Assembly (NCBI RefSeq): GCF_004028635.1
Contig: NZ_ML138678.1
Coordinates: 248,001 to 312,000 of the forward strand
Length of the DNA: 64,000 nucleotides
Source of the DNA: Streptomyces cyaneus
Lineage (GTDB): Bacteria > Actinomycetota > Actinomycetes > Streptomycetales > Streptomycetaceae
Reading direction: 5' to 3'
The translations under genes were made by a program, and so were the position numbers. The notes beneath the pieces are model-generated. The model saw only the letters and a list, made by a program, of their open reading frames with translations. It made no database searches and had not been told where the DNA came from. This document shows, one piece after another, positions 47,093 through 55,441 of this stretch; position 1 is the stretch's first letter, and each line of letters opens with the position of its first letter.

Positions 47093-48043
47093 ATGCGACG
47101 CCGTAACCCGCCCCCGCCCTCTCCCCTGCCGCAGCGCGACGGGATCGACGCGGTGCGCGTGCGGCTGCCCTTCGAGGGGTCGTGGGGCACCGTGCGTGAG
47201 CACCTGGTGGAGCGGCTCACGGGGGCGGGGCCGGGGGTCGTCGAGGGCATGTTCGACGCGGGGCTGGTCGTGGGGGCGGACGGGAAGGCGGTGCCTGCGG
47301 ACGCGGCGTATGTGCCGGGGATGTTCGTGTGGTTCCACCGGGAGCTGCCCGCGGAGGTGCGGGTGCCGTTCGCGGTGGACGTCGTGTATCGCGACGAGCA
47401 CATAGTCGTCGCCGACAAGCCGCACTTCCTCGCCACCACCCCGCGCGGCAGCCATGTCACCGAGACAGCCCTGGCGCGGCTGCGCCGGGAGCTGGACGTC
47501 CCGGCACTGAGCGCCGCGCACCGGCTCGACCGGCTCACCGCCGGGCTGGTGCTGTTCACGGTGCGGCCCGAGGAGCGCGGCGCGTATCAGACGCTGTTCC
47601 GCGACAAGCGGGTACGCAAGGAGTACGAGGCCGTGGCGCCGTACGATTCCGCGCTCGCCCTGCCCCGGACCGTGCGCAGCAGGATCGTGAAGGAGCGCGG
47701 GGTGCTCACCGCCAGGGAGGTCGAGGGCGAGCCGAACGCCGTCACGCGCGTCGAGGTCGTCGAGCAGCGTGCTGACGGGCCGGCCCGGTACCGGCTGACG
47801 CCCACCACCGGCCAGACCCATCAGCTACGGGTCCATATGAACGCCCTCGGCGTGCCGATCCTCGGTGATCCGCTGTACCCGGAGGTGACCGCCCCCGTAC
47901 CGGCCGACGACTTCCGGCGCCCGCTCCAACTGCTGGCGCGGACACTGGAGTTCACCGATCCGGTGACGGGGACGGCACACCGCTTCCGCAGTGCGAGGAC
48001 GCTGGAAGCCTGGTCCTCGTACAGCGAATGGGCGGCCCAGTAG
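47093..48043 (+). CDS. RluA-family pseudouridine synthase
   Basis: A 316-residue enzyme that isomerises uridine to pseudouridine in rRNA or tRNA. The catalytic Asp is in AAHRLDRLTAGLVLF; other motifs are VVYRDEHIVVADKPHFLATT and PTTGQTHQLRVHMNALGVPI. There is no S4 domain. The start ATG 47093 follows a GTG; TAGGCT about 12 bases before it may be a -10 of a near-leaderless transcript. The extension upstream in the open frame would run over the divergent GNAT gene and is not real. Confidence 0.88.
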   Translation: MRRRNPPPPSPLPQRDGIDAVRVRLPFEGSWGTVREHLVERLTGAGPGVVEGMFDAGLVVGADGKAVPADAAYVPGMFVWFHRELPAEVRVPFAVDVVYRDEHIVVADKPHFLATTPRGSHVTETALARLRRELDVPALSAAHRLDRLTAGLVLFTVRPEERGAYQTLFRDKRVRKEYEAVAPYDSALALPRTVRSRIVKERGVLTAREVEGEPNAVTRVEVVEQRADGPARYRLTPTTGQTHQLRVHMNALGVPILGDPLYPEVTAPVPADDFRRPLQLLARTLEFTDPVTGTAHRFRSARTLEAWSSYSEWAAQ

Positions 48044-48172
48044 CTGGGCGGCCCAGTAGCCGTTGCGGCGAGAGGGCGACCGGCACGCCATGAAGGCGCG
48101 GCCGGTGGGCGTGCCGCGTGCCACGAGCGGGGCTCGGGCCCGTGCCGGTCGCCGGCTCTTTCCGCTCGCGGA

Positions 48173-49657
48173 TCAGTAGCCCCGCCACCACCGCAGGAGG
48201 CGCCGCCAAGCCCCCTTCGGGCGGACCGGTTCCGCAGCCGGCGCCGGCGCCGGCGCGGGCTGCTGTGGTGCGGTCGGCTGCTGGGGTTCCGGGGTGGTTG
48301 CCGGCTGGGGCTGGGGTGTGCCGACGTGCCAGGTGGCCCGCTGCTGCGGGACCTGGGTCTGGCCCGGCTTCTGTGTCACGTCCTGCGGCGGCTTGGGGGC
48401 GAAGCGGACCGGCAGCGCCACCAGGTGGGCCGAGGCGATCGAGTGCCGCCACTCCAACTCGTCCTCGTGGCATTCGAGTTCGACGTCCGGCAACCGCATC
48501 AGCAGCGCGTCGACGCCGACTTCGGCGATCGCACGGCCGATGTCCGCGCCGGGGCACTCGTGCGGGCCGCCGCCGAAGGCGAGGTGGGAGCGGTTGCCCA
48601 TCATGTTGGCGGACAGGTCGGGACGTACACGCGGGTCGACGTTGCCCGGGGCGGGCGCGAAGAGCAGCCCGTCGCCCTTGCGGATGCGCTTGCCGCCCAA
48701 CTCCGTGTCCTGCTTGGCGAAGTAGCCGAAGACCGTGCTGAACGGCGGCTCGTCCCACAGGGACTGCTCGACCGCCTGGGGGACCGTCATCTGGCCGCCG
48801 CTGAGCTGGGCGCGGAACCGCGGATCGGTGAGGACCACGCGGAGCACGTTGGCGAGGAGATTGGCGGTGGCCTCGTAGGCGGCGATGAGCACGACCCGCA
48901 GGTGCTGGCCGATCTCGTCGTCGGTGAGCCGGGCCGGGTGGTTGATCAGGTGGGTCGCGAAGTCCTCCTCCGGCTTGGCCCTTCGCTTGGCCGTGAGCCG
49001 CATCAGCGCGTCCATGATGTACGCGTTGCTGGCGATCGCGGTCTCGGTGCCCTTGAGCATGTCGCGGGCGGACTCGACGATCCGGTCGTTGTACTCCTCG
49101 GGCATGCCGAGGATCTCGCACATCACGGCCATCGGCAGGTGCTCGGAGAACTGCGCGACCAGGTCGGCGCTCCCCTCCTCGCAGAACCGGTTGACCAGGC
49201 GCTGCGTGGAGCGGTTGATGTGGCGGCGCATACCGCGGTGGTCGATGGTGGACATGGCCCCGGTGACCGCGCCGCGCAACCGCAGGTGTTCGTCGCCCTC
49301 CGCGTGGGAGCAGATCGGCTGCCAGGCGATGTGCGGCATCAGCGGATGGTCGGGCTTGACCATGCCCTCCAGGAGCGGGGTCCAGATGCGGCTGTCCCGG
49401 CAGAACTGCGAGGGCGTGCGCACCATGTGCAGATTCTCGGTGTGCCCGAGGACCACCCACATCGGCACGTCGTCGTGGAGCAGTACGGGCGCCACCGCGC
49501 CGTGCTGCTCGCGCAGTTGCTCGTACAGCTCGCTCAGGTCCTCCGCCTGATGGAGCCGGGGCAGTCCTCCGGGGCCGAGTCCGTGGGCGGGGCAGCCGGG
49601 CGGCGGGGCGAGAGAGGGGTCGTGCGTCCCGGTCGTGGAGTGGGATTCAGGCGTCAC
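48173..49657 (-). CDS. rarE: cytochrome P450 of the conservon (RarE, CYP157-type)
   Basis: A 494-residue P450, last gene of the rar conservon. The heme motif is F361-GGGPHEC368-PG. In helix K the usual EXXR is replaced: residues 297-301 are EQSLW, exactly as described for CYP157C1 of S. coelicolor, where the missing Arg is tolerated. Helix I has VLIAAYEATANLL. The C-terminal 80 residues are Pro/Gln/Ala-rich with a basic end (KGAWRRLLRWWRGY) that may attach it to the membrane or GTPase. The start GTG 49657 gives this numbering. It lies 188 bp after rarD. Substrate unknown. Confidence 0.9.
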   Translation of the reverse strand: MTPESHSTTGTHDPSLAPPPGCPAHGLGPGGLPRLHQAEDLSELYEQLREQHGAVAPVLLHDDVPMWVVLGHTENLHMVRTPSQFCRDSRIWTPLLEGMVKPDHPLMPHIAWQPICSHAEGDEHLRLRGAVTGAMSTIDHRGMRRHINRSTQRLVNRFCEEGSADLVAQFSEHLPMAVMCEILGMPEEYNDRIVESARDMLKGTETAIASNAYIMDALMRLTAKRRAKPEEDFATHLINHPARLTDDEIGQHLRVVLIAAYEATANLLANVLRVVLTDPRFRAQLSGGQMTVPQAVEQSLWDEPPFSTVFGYFAKQDTELGGKRIRKGDGLLFAPAPGNVDPRVRPDLSANMMGNRSHLAFGGGPHECPGADIGRAIAEVGVDALLMRLPDVELECHEDELEWRHSIASAHLVALPVRFAPKPPQDVTQKPGQTQVPQQRATWHVGTPQPQPATTPEPQQPTAPQQPAPAPAPAAEPVRPKGAWRRLLRWWRGY

Positions 49658-49845
49658 AGTGGTTGCTCCGAAGTGGATCCGGTGTCTGGTGAGTCTGGGA
49701 GTCTGGACGGACGGATACGGATTCAGCGGGTGCAAGTGGCGGTAAGCGGTGAGCGGTAAGGGGATGCGAGTTCGCCGGATGCGGGGGCGGGACGGCTCCG
49801 GCGGCCGGGCCCGCCCGAGCGCGCCCCACACGGCGGCGGACGGGT

Positions 49846-50466
49846 CTACCTGAGCGCTCCCGACATGGCGAGCGAGTGCAGGAAGCGCATCAGGGTCATC
49901 AGGACGTCACGGCTGGAGGCCCGGCGGCGTGCGTCGCACTCCACGATGGGGATCTCCGGGTCCAGGTCGAGCGCCGTGCGCAGGTCCTCGATGGGGTAAC
50001 GGGGCCCGTCGGGGAAGGAGTTGACGGCGACGACGAACGGCACGCCACGCTCCTCCAGTCGCCCTATGACATCGAAGCTGACTTCGAGCCGACGGGTGTC
50101 GATCAGCACGACCGCGCCCAGCGCGCCCTCGAACAGCCCGTTCCACAGGAACCAGAAGCGCTCCTGGCCGGGGGTGCCGAAGAGGTACAGCACCAGCTGG
50201 TCGGTGATGCTGATGCGGCCGAAGTCCATCGCCACGGTGGTGGCCGTCTTGGAGTCCGAGCCGAAGTTGTCGTCGACACCGATGCCGGCCTGCGTCATGG
50301 TCTCTTCGGTGGTCAGCGGCCTGATCTCGCTGACCGAGCCGACCATGGTCGTCTTGCCGACCCCGAAGCCGCCCACGATCACGATCTTGACCGCGGCCTC
50401 GGCCGTGTGCGGCAGCTGGTCCTCGGTCCGTGGACCGGGGATGGTGTCAGAGCCTTTGAAGTCCAT
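49846..50466 (-). CDS. rarD: conservon small GTPase (RarD)
   Basis: A 206-residue GTP-binding protein. The P loop is VGGFGVGKTTMVGSV, switch II is LFGTPGQERFWFLW, and the NKxD-type base contact is VAVNSFPDG. It lacks a C-terminal lipid motif. In the rar complex at the membrane its nucleotide state is thought to be controlled by RarB. It overlaps rarC by 20 bp, so they are co-translated. The product belongs to the cvnD/MglA-like family. Confidence 0.93.
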   Translation of the reverse strand: MDFKGSDTIPGPRTEDQLPHTAEAAVKIVIVGGFGVGKTTMVGSVSEIRPLTTEETMTQAGIGVDDNFGSDSKTATTVAMDFGRISITDQLVLYLFGTPGQERFWFLWNGLFEGALGAVVLIDTRRLEVSFDVIGRLEERGVPFVVAVNSFPDGPRYPIEDLRTALDLDPEIPIVECDARRRASSRDVLMTLMRFLHSLAMSGALR

Positions 50467-50848
50467 GCATCACCGCTTCGAGAAGGGAACGGTCGGCGAC
50501 GGACTGACGCACGAGCGGGGCGCGTGCCGTCACCAGGTCGGCCGTCAGCAGGTCGGTGAGCAGGACCGTCATCGCGCTGAACGGCAGATTGAGATAGGCC
50601 GAGAGTTCGGCCACGGACAGGGGGGTCGTGCAGAGCCGGAGCAGCGCCGCCTGCTCGGGCGCGGCGGAGGGCGGTGGGTCGGCGCTCGCCACGATTAAGG
50701 TGACCAGGTCGAGCTCGGCGCGCTCGGCACCGTCCTTTCCGGCCACCACGAAGAGCCGCTCCGGGTTCTTCTTGACCCCCGGCGGGGCCGCCGGTTGCGG
50801 GGGTGGTTGGTCCGTCGGATGTCGCCGCTGGCGTTTCGGAGGAGTCAT
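50447..50848 (-). CDS. rarC: DUF742 protein (RarC)
   Basis: A 133-residue protein starting MTPPKRQRRHPTDQPPPQPA with a Pro-rich N terminus and a winged-helix-like DUF742 domain (LVTLIVASADPPPSAAPEQA, LLRLCTTPLSVAELSAYLNL, TDLLTADLVTARAPL). It associates with the other conservon proteins at the membrane. Its ATG overlaps the rarB stop by four bases. Confidence 0.92.
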   Translation of the reverse strand: MTPPKRQRRHPTDQPPPQPAAPPGVKKNPERLFVVAGKDGAERAELDLVTLIVASADPPPSAAPEQAALLRLCTTPLSVAELSAYLNLPFSAMTVLLTDLLTADLVTARAPLVRQSVADRSLLEAVMHGLQRL

Positions 50849-51252
50849 ACGGTCTGCCCGTTGCGCCTCGACGGACTCGTGAGATGGGCGCCGATGCGGC
50901 TGACGAGGTCGGACATGCGGTTGCTCATCAGACCGGGCTCGGCGAACGTGTCGGAGAGCACGGCGAGATAGGCGTTGGCGCCGGCGGCCATCAGATAGAA
51001 GTAGCCGCCGTTGATCTCGATGAGGACCATCTTCATCTTGCCGTCGCTGTTCGGGATCTCCGTGGCTACCGCGCTCGCCAGGCTCTGCAGGCCGGCGCAG
51101 GCCGCAGCGACGCGGTCGGCGGTGTCCGGGTCGCCGCCGTAGCGGGCGATGCGCAGACCGTCGGCAGAGAGCACCACGATCATCTCGATGCCCGGTACGC
51201 CGTCGTGGAGCTCCTTGAGCATCCAGTCGAAGTTGGCGCGCTGCTGGATCAC
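50845..51252 (-). CDS. rarB: roadblock/LC7 domain protein (RarB)
   Basis: A 135-residue roadblock fold: FDWMLKELHDGVPGIEMIVV, LSADGLRIARYGGDPDTADR, VLIEINGGYFYLMAAGANAY. Such proteins act as GTPase-activating partners (MglB-like) of the RarD GTPase. It overlaps rarA and rarC by four bases at each end. Confidence 0.93.
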   Translation of the reverse strand: MIQQRANFDWMLKELHDGVPGIEMIVVLSADGLRIARYGGDPDTADRVAAACAGLQSLASAVATEIPNSDGKMKMVLIEINGGYFYLMAAGANAYLAVLSDTFAEPGLMSNRMSDLVSRIGAHLTSPSRRNGQTV

Positions 51253-52838
51253 TTGGGGTCCCCCTCGTCGTCGGCCTCACGGCGGGCCGGTTGGGTTCGC
51301 GGCTTGAGTGTGTACGGGTCGGGCTTGTCCTTGAGGCCGTTCCAGAACGCCTCGACCCACGCACCGGGGACGGGCTCGTCCTTCTCCGGCTCGGGCTCGG
51401 GTGCGGGCTTGCGCGTCGACCAGATGGTCGGCCTGCCCTCCCGTTCGGCCTGTTCGATGGCCGCCTGCTCGGCGAGCCGCTTGCTGAGCGGGGTCTTGAC
51501 CCGGCTGCGGCGCTGGGGAAGCCCGTTCGCGGTCCACTCGGTGACGACGGGGATGTCGTCCTCCATGGAGACCGTGGCGGGGATCTTCGGGCTGGTGGGG
51601 CGCCGCTTCTTGGGCGTGCGCTTGGGACCCTCGAGGGCGCCGGGTGCGAGGCTGGGCGCCGATACGGCACCGATGCCGTGCGCGTAGCCGGGCGCGGGGT
51701 CGGTGGTCAGCATCTCGCGCGGGATCACCAGGACGGCGCGGACACCGCCGTACGCGGAGGTGCGCAGCGAGACCTGCATGTCGAACGCCGTGCACAGACG
51801 GCCTACGACGGCCAGGCCCAGCCGCGGGGACTCGCCGAGTTCCTGGAGGTCGCCGCCGACCTTGGCGCGCTCGAGCATGCCCTCGACCCGGGCGCGGGCC
51901 TCCTCGCTGAGGCTGACGCCCGCGTCCTCGATCTCGATCGCGATGCCGGTCTGCACCTCGGTGGCGGTGACGTGGACCTCGGTCTGCGGGGGCGAGTAGC
52001 GCGTGGCGTTGTCGAGGAGTTCGGCGGCGGCGTGGATGACCGGTTCGACGGAGATGCCGCGGACGTTGACCTGGGCGATGGAGTCCAGCTTGATGCGGCG
52101 GTACTCCAGGATCCTGGACATGGCGCCGCGCAGCACGCTGTACAGCTGGACGGGGTTGGGCCACTGCCGGCCGGGGCGGCCGCCGCCGAGCACGGAGATG
52201 GAGTCGGCGAGGCGGCCGATCAGCATCGTGCCGTGGTCGATGCGGAGCAGGTCGTCGAAGACCTCGGGGTTGCGGCCGTGGTCCTCCTCCATCTCCCTCA
52301 GTTCGTTGGCCTGCTGGTGCACGATCGCCTGGACGCGGCGGGCGATGTTGACGAAGGAGCGCTGGGCGGAGTCACGCAGGGCTTCCTCGTGGTCGACGAT
52401 GTCGAGCATCGACTTCACCAACGCGACCTGTGCCGGGGAGAGTTGGCCGTAGGACGGGTCGATCTCGGCGAGGTCGCGAATCACCTCATGGGGTGAATTG
52501 CCACAGCGCAGTCGGTAGATCGCGCTGGGCGTGATCTCCGTGGCGAGGCGGGCCATCTCCTCGTCGTGCGCGGCGATACGCCGTTCCAGATACGTGGCGT
52601 GACGGGCGTGCTCGGCCCGCAGGTCCCGCAACGCGCGGCCGCGGCGGGCCACTTCGGCCGTGGACGCCAGCACCAGCAGCATGGCCACGGCACCGCACAC
52701 GCCGACGGCCGTCCGGGCCGGTTCCGCCACCACGGCGACGGCGGATCCGATCGCCGCGGCCATCACTATGGCCGGCAGCAACAGCACGCGCGTGTACGGG
52801 AGTTCACGGCGACTGGGCGGGGATTGAACGCTCACCAT
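51249..52838 (-). CDS. rarA: conservon sensor ATPase (RarA)
   Basis: A 529-residue protein with two N-terminal transmembrane helices (residues about 14-62), a coiled coil (about 70-220), and a histidine-kinase-type ATPase domain (about 265-380: HAAAELLDNATRYSPPQTEV is the N box, AIEIEDAGVSLSEEARARVE the G1 region, and RLGLAVVGRLCTAFD the G2 region). A His phosphorylation site is not evident, so it may act as a sensory ATPase. The C-terminal 150 residues are Pro- and charge-rich. It heads the five-gene rarABCDE unit (cvn9 in S. coelicolor), which affects aerial mycelium and antibiotic formation there. Confidence 0.92.
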   Translation of the reverse strand: MVSVQSPPSRRELPYTRVLLLPAIVMAAAIGSAVAVVAEPARTAVGVCGAVAMLLVLASTAEVARRGRALRDLRAEHARHATYLERRIAAHDEEMARLATEITPSAIYRLRCGNSPHEVIRDLAEIDPSYGQLSPAQVALVKSMLDIVDHEEALRDSAQRSFVNIARRVQAIVHQQANELREMEEDHGRNPEVFDDLLRIDHGTMLIGRLADSISVLGGGRPGRQWPNPVQLYSVLRGAMSRILEYRRIKLDSIAQVNVRGISVEPVIHAAAELLDNATRYSPPQTEVHVTATEVQTGIAIEIEDAGVSLSEEARARVEGMLERAKVGGDLQELGESPRLGLAVVGRLCTAFDMQVSLRTSAYGGVRAVLVIPREMLTTDPAPGYAHGIGAVSAPSLAPGALEGPKRTPKKRRPTSPKIPATVSMEDDIPVVTEWTANGLPQRRSRVKTPLSKRLAEQAAIEQAEREGRPTIWSTRKPAPEPEPEKDEPVPGAWVEAFWNGLKDKPDPYTLKPRTQPARREADDEGDPK

Positions 52839-53139
52839 GTGGGCCCTCTGAAATGAATCGGGTGGGTGTAGGGGGAGCTTGCAGTGGGGTACGTCATGGG
52901 TATGTCGGAATCTTCTGCATCTTTGGGAACAAGCGCACGATTACACCTCAACTCGGTGCGCTGCGGGCGAGCTTAGTCCGACCGGATCATCGCTGTGTCA
53001 TATTCAGCAAGCACCTGAAATGGGGCTCGCGACAGGAGTACGCTCGGCTCCATTTATACGCTCGGATTACATTCGTACACGGTGCGTCACGGCGTACGGG
53101 CGTACGAAAACTACTCACCGTGACGGGTGAAAGATCGCC
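52839..53139 (-). promoter_or_regulatory. rar promoter region, no gene
   Basis: This 301-bp gap separates rarA and the TetR gene, both on the minus strand. On the minus strand AGAGGG lies five bases before the rarA start. TATAAAT at about 53046-53053 is unusually AT-rich for this DNA and could be the -10 element, about 200 bp from the gene; no clear -35 is visible. No coding sequence is seen. Confidence 0.4.
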
Positions 53140-53775
53140 TCAGACGCCGGCGATACGCAGGGCCGCGTCGGCGGTGGCCTCGGCGAACACCGACACCGGG
53201 CGCTCCGGGTCGGAGCGGTGAACGAGGATGACACCCTCGATCAGACCGAAGAGCAGATCCGTACGCAGATCCAGTTCGCTCTTGGCGAGTGCGCCGCCCG
53301 CGGCCGTGGCGGCCAGCAACTGGCGGTAGGCGTCCTTGAGTTCGGCGCGCACGGCATGGAAGCCGGCGAAGCGCTCGGCGCGCACCTCGGGCAGCAGGTA
53401 CAGCCCGCCGAGGTTGTGCGGGCCGCCGCACAGCAGCTCCACATCCGCCCGGCACAGCGCCCACAGCCGGTCCTCGGCCGGGATCGCGTCGTCGGCGAGG
53501 AGTTCCCGGGCGTACGCGAGCGAGGGCGTGACCGTGGACTCCAGGAGCTCGGCGAGGAGTTCCTCCTTGCCGGAGACGTAGTGGTACATGGACGCCTGCC
53601 GCATGCCCGCGCGCTCGGCGACGGCGCGGGTGGTGGTGGCGGCATACCCCCGGGTGGTGAACAACTCGGCGGCGGCCGCGAGGAGTTCGGCACGCGGCTC
53701 CAGCCCGCTGTCCGGCCGCCCAGCGGCCCGCGGCCTGCCGACCCGCCGACTGCCCGGCCCACCTGACGTACCCAT
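53140..53775 (-). CDS. TetR-family repressor of the carboxylase/permease regulon
   Basis: A 211-residue TetR regulator. Residues about 29-75 are the DNA-binding domain (AAELFTTRGYAATTTRAVAE, RAGMRQASMYHYVSGKEELL); the rest is an all-helical ligand domain (VELLCGGPHNLGGLYLLPEV, LLFGLIEGVILVHR). It is divergent from the DUF1989-carboxylase operon, and the perfect palindrome at 53889-53910 lies between them, so it probably represses that operon and, via the second palindrome, the permease. A pathway substrate or intermediate is the likely inducer. Confidence 0.88.
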   Translation of the reverse strand: MGTSGGPGSRRVGRPRAAGRPDSGLEPRAELLAAAAELFTTRGYAATTTRAVAERAGMRQASMYHYVSGKEELLAELLESTVTPSLAYARELLADDAIPAEDRLWALCRADVELLCGGPHNLGGLYLLPEVRAERFAGFHAVRAELKDAYRQLLAATAAGGALAKSELDLRTDLLFGLIEGVILVHRSDPERPVSVFAEATADAALRIAGV

Positions 53776-53888
53776 GGGTTCGATCCTCGCACACGGGGGC
53801 GTACGACGATCTTCGCGAGGCCCTCTCGCGAACCCGCGGTAACTGCCCGGCAACACTCCGGTAATCCTCCCGACCCACCCCGCCCCTA

Positions 53889-53910
53889 ATTTCTGTCGGG
53901 CGACAGAAAT
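53889..53910. promoter_or_regulatory. TetR-type operator copy 2, before the carboxylase operon
   Basis: ATTTCTGTCG, GG and CGACAGAAAT form a perfect 10+10-bp palindrome, 38 bp before the first gene's ATG and 113 bp from the TetR start. It shares its sequence with the permease site at 44775. The rest of the TetR-operon gap shows no guanidine riboswitch-like structure. Confidence 0.85.
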
Positions 53911-53948
53911 GAACCAGGAGGCCGACACCCGAGCCGGAGGTCCCGCGA

Positions 53949-54773
53949 ATGGCGACAGAGACCACGTACGGAGCCCGCGACCACGCCCGCGCCCAGGAGG
54001 GGAGCCGGGCCGAGGCCATGCCCGTCGTACCGGCCCAGGACTGGCCGGCGCCGCCCGGTGGGGCGGGTCGGCTGGTGTGGGCCGAGACCGTGGCGGGCGG
54101 CAACTACACGCACAAGGTGCTGGCCCGCGGCACGGAGCTGCGGCTGACCGATCTGCGCGGCGATGCCTGCGCGCATCTGCTGCTGTACGTGGCCGACCGC
54201 CCCTGGGAGCGGCTGAACGTCGCCGACACGGTCAAGGTCCAGTGGAACGCCTACCTCGGCGAGAGCCGGCTCCTTCTGTCCGACCAGGGCCGCGTCCTCG
54301 CCTCCGTCGTCATCGACACCTCCGGTCGGCACGACGCGCTGTGCGGCACCTCCACCCTCGTACGCAACACCGAGCGCTACGGCGACGGCAGCCCGCAGTC
54401 CCCCTCCCCCGCGGGCCGGGAACTGTTCAAGCTGGCCGCCGCGAAGAACGGCCTCGGGCCAAGGGATCTGCCGCCGTCCCTGTCGTTCTTCCAGGGCGTG
54501 GAGGTCCGCGAGGACGGCACCCTCGACTTCACCGGCTCGATCGGGCCTGGCGGCAGCGTGACCCTGCGCGCCGAGCAGGACGTGACCGTGCTGATCGCCA
54601 ACGTGCCGCATCCGGTCGACCCCCGCAGCGAGTACGTCAGCACCCCGCTGGAGGTGCTCGCCTGGCGCGCGGCCCCGACCGGCCCCGACGACCCTCTGTG
54701 GGATGCCACGCCCGAGGGCCGCCGTGCCTTCCTCAACACCGCCGAATTCCTTGCCGCGAGGGGGCTCGCATGA
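53949..54773 (+). CDS. UAAP/DUF1989 protein 1 (candidate carboxyguanidine deiminase subunit)
   Basis: A 274-residue protein of the urea-amidolyase-associated DUF1989 family. Conserved parts are AGGNYTHKVLARGTELRLTD, LRGDACAHLLLYVADRPWER and CGTSTLVRNTERYGDG. Cys and His residues in these blocks are the likely metal ligands. In bacteria that use guanidine, a pair of such proteins (CgiAB) removes nitrogen from carboxyguanidine. It is the first gene of the operon and its stop overlaps the next start (ATGA). Confidence 0.85.
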   Translation: MATETTYGARDHARAQEGSRAEAMPVVPAQDWPAPPGGAGRLVWAETVAGGNYTHKVLARGTELRLTDLRGDACAHLLLYVADRPWERLNVADTVKVQWNAYLGESRLLLSDQGRVLASVVIDTSGRHDALCGTSTLVRNTERYGDGSPQSPSPAGRELFKLAAAKNGLGPRDLPPSLSFFQGVEVREDGTLDFTGSIGPGGSVTLRAEQDVTVLIANVPHPVDPRSEYVSTPLEVLAWRAAPTGPDDPLWDATPEGRRAFLNTAEFLAARGLA

Positions 54774-55441
54774 CCACGAGCACTTCCACGACCGTCGTTC
54801 CGGCCCGCGCCCCCTGGTCGTCCGTCGTCCGTGCGGGCGAGACGCTCACCATCACCGATCTGCACGGCAACCAGGCCGTCGACTTCCTCGTGTACGACGC
54901 CCACGACACGTCCGTCCGCTACAGCGCGCCCGACACGATCCACGCGCAGGGCGGCATTTTCCTCACGACGTCAAGCGTGCTCATGTCCAACGAGCACACC
55001 CCGCTGATGACCGTCGTCGCCGACGAGGTCGGCCGGCACGACACCGTCGGCGGTGCCTGCTCCAAGGAGTCGAACACGCTCCGGTACGGCCACCACACGT
55101 GGTCGCAGCACGCGTGCGTGGACAACTTCCTCGCCGAGGGCGCCAAGTACGGGCTCGGCAAACGCGACCTCGTCTCCAACATCAACTGGTACATGAACGT
55201 GCCGGTCGAGAAGGACGGCACCCTCGGCATCGTCGACGGCATCTCGGCACCGGGGCTGTCCCTGACCCTGCGCGCCGAACGCGACGTCCTCGTCCTCGTC
55301 TCCAACTGCCCCCAGATCAACAACCCCTGCAACGGTTTCGACCCTACGGCCGTGGAGATGACGATCAGCCAGGCAGTCGAGGCGACCGGGGCAGACGGCG
55401 CGACCGAGGCGGGCGGCGGAGCCGAGGCGGGCGGCGCATGA
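54770..55441 (+). CDS. UAAP/DUF1989 protein 2 (candidate carboxyguanidine deiminase subunit)
   Basis: A 223-residue paralogue of the preceding protein: GETLTITDLHGNQAVDFLVY, GGACSKESNTLRYGHHTWSQ, FLAEGAKYGLGKRDLVSNIN and CPQINNPCNGFDPTAVEM. The C-terminal tail is low-complexity Gly/Ala. Its start overlaps the stop of protein 1 and its stop overlaps the carboxylase start, so the three proteins should be made together. Together they fit the CgiAB heteromer. Confidence 0.85.
   Translation: MTTSTSTTVVPARAPWSSVVRAGETLTITDLHGNQAVDFLVYDAHDTSVRYSAPDTIHAQGGIFLTTSSVLMSNEHTPLMTVVADEVGRHDTVGGACSKESNTLRYGHHTWSQHACVDNFLAEGAKYGLGKRDLVSNINWYMNVPVEKDGTLGIVDGISAPGLSLTLRAERDVLVLVSNCPQINNPCNGFDPTAVEMTISQAVEATGADGATEAGGGAEAGGA

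Noticed and set aside
53776..53948. guanidine riboswitch before the carboxylase operon
   Set aside because: No paired ACGR-loop hairpins or ykkC-like structure seen; the only feature is the TetR-type palindrome.
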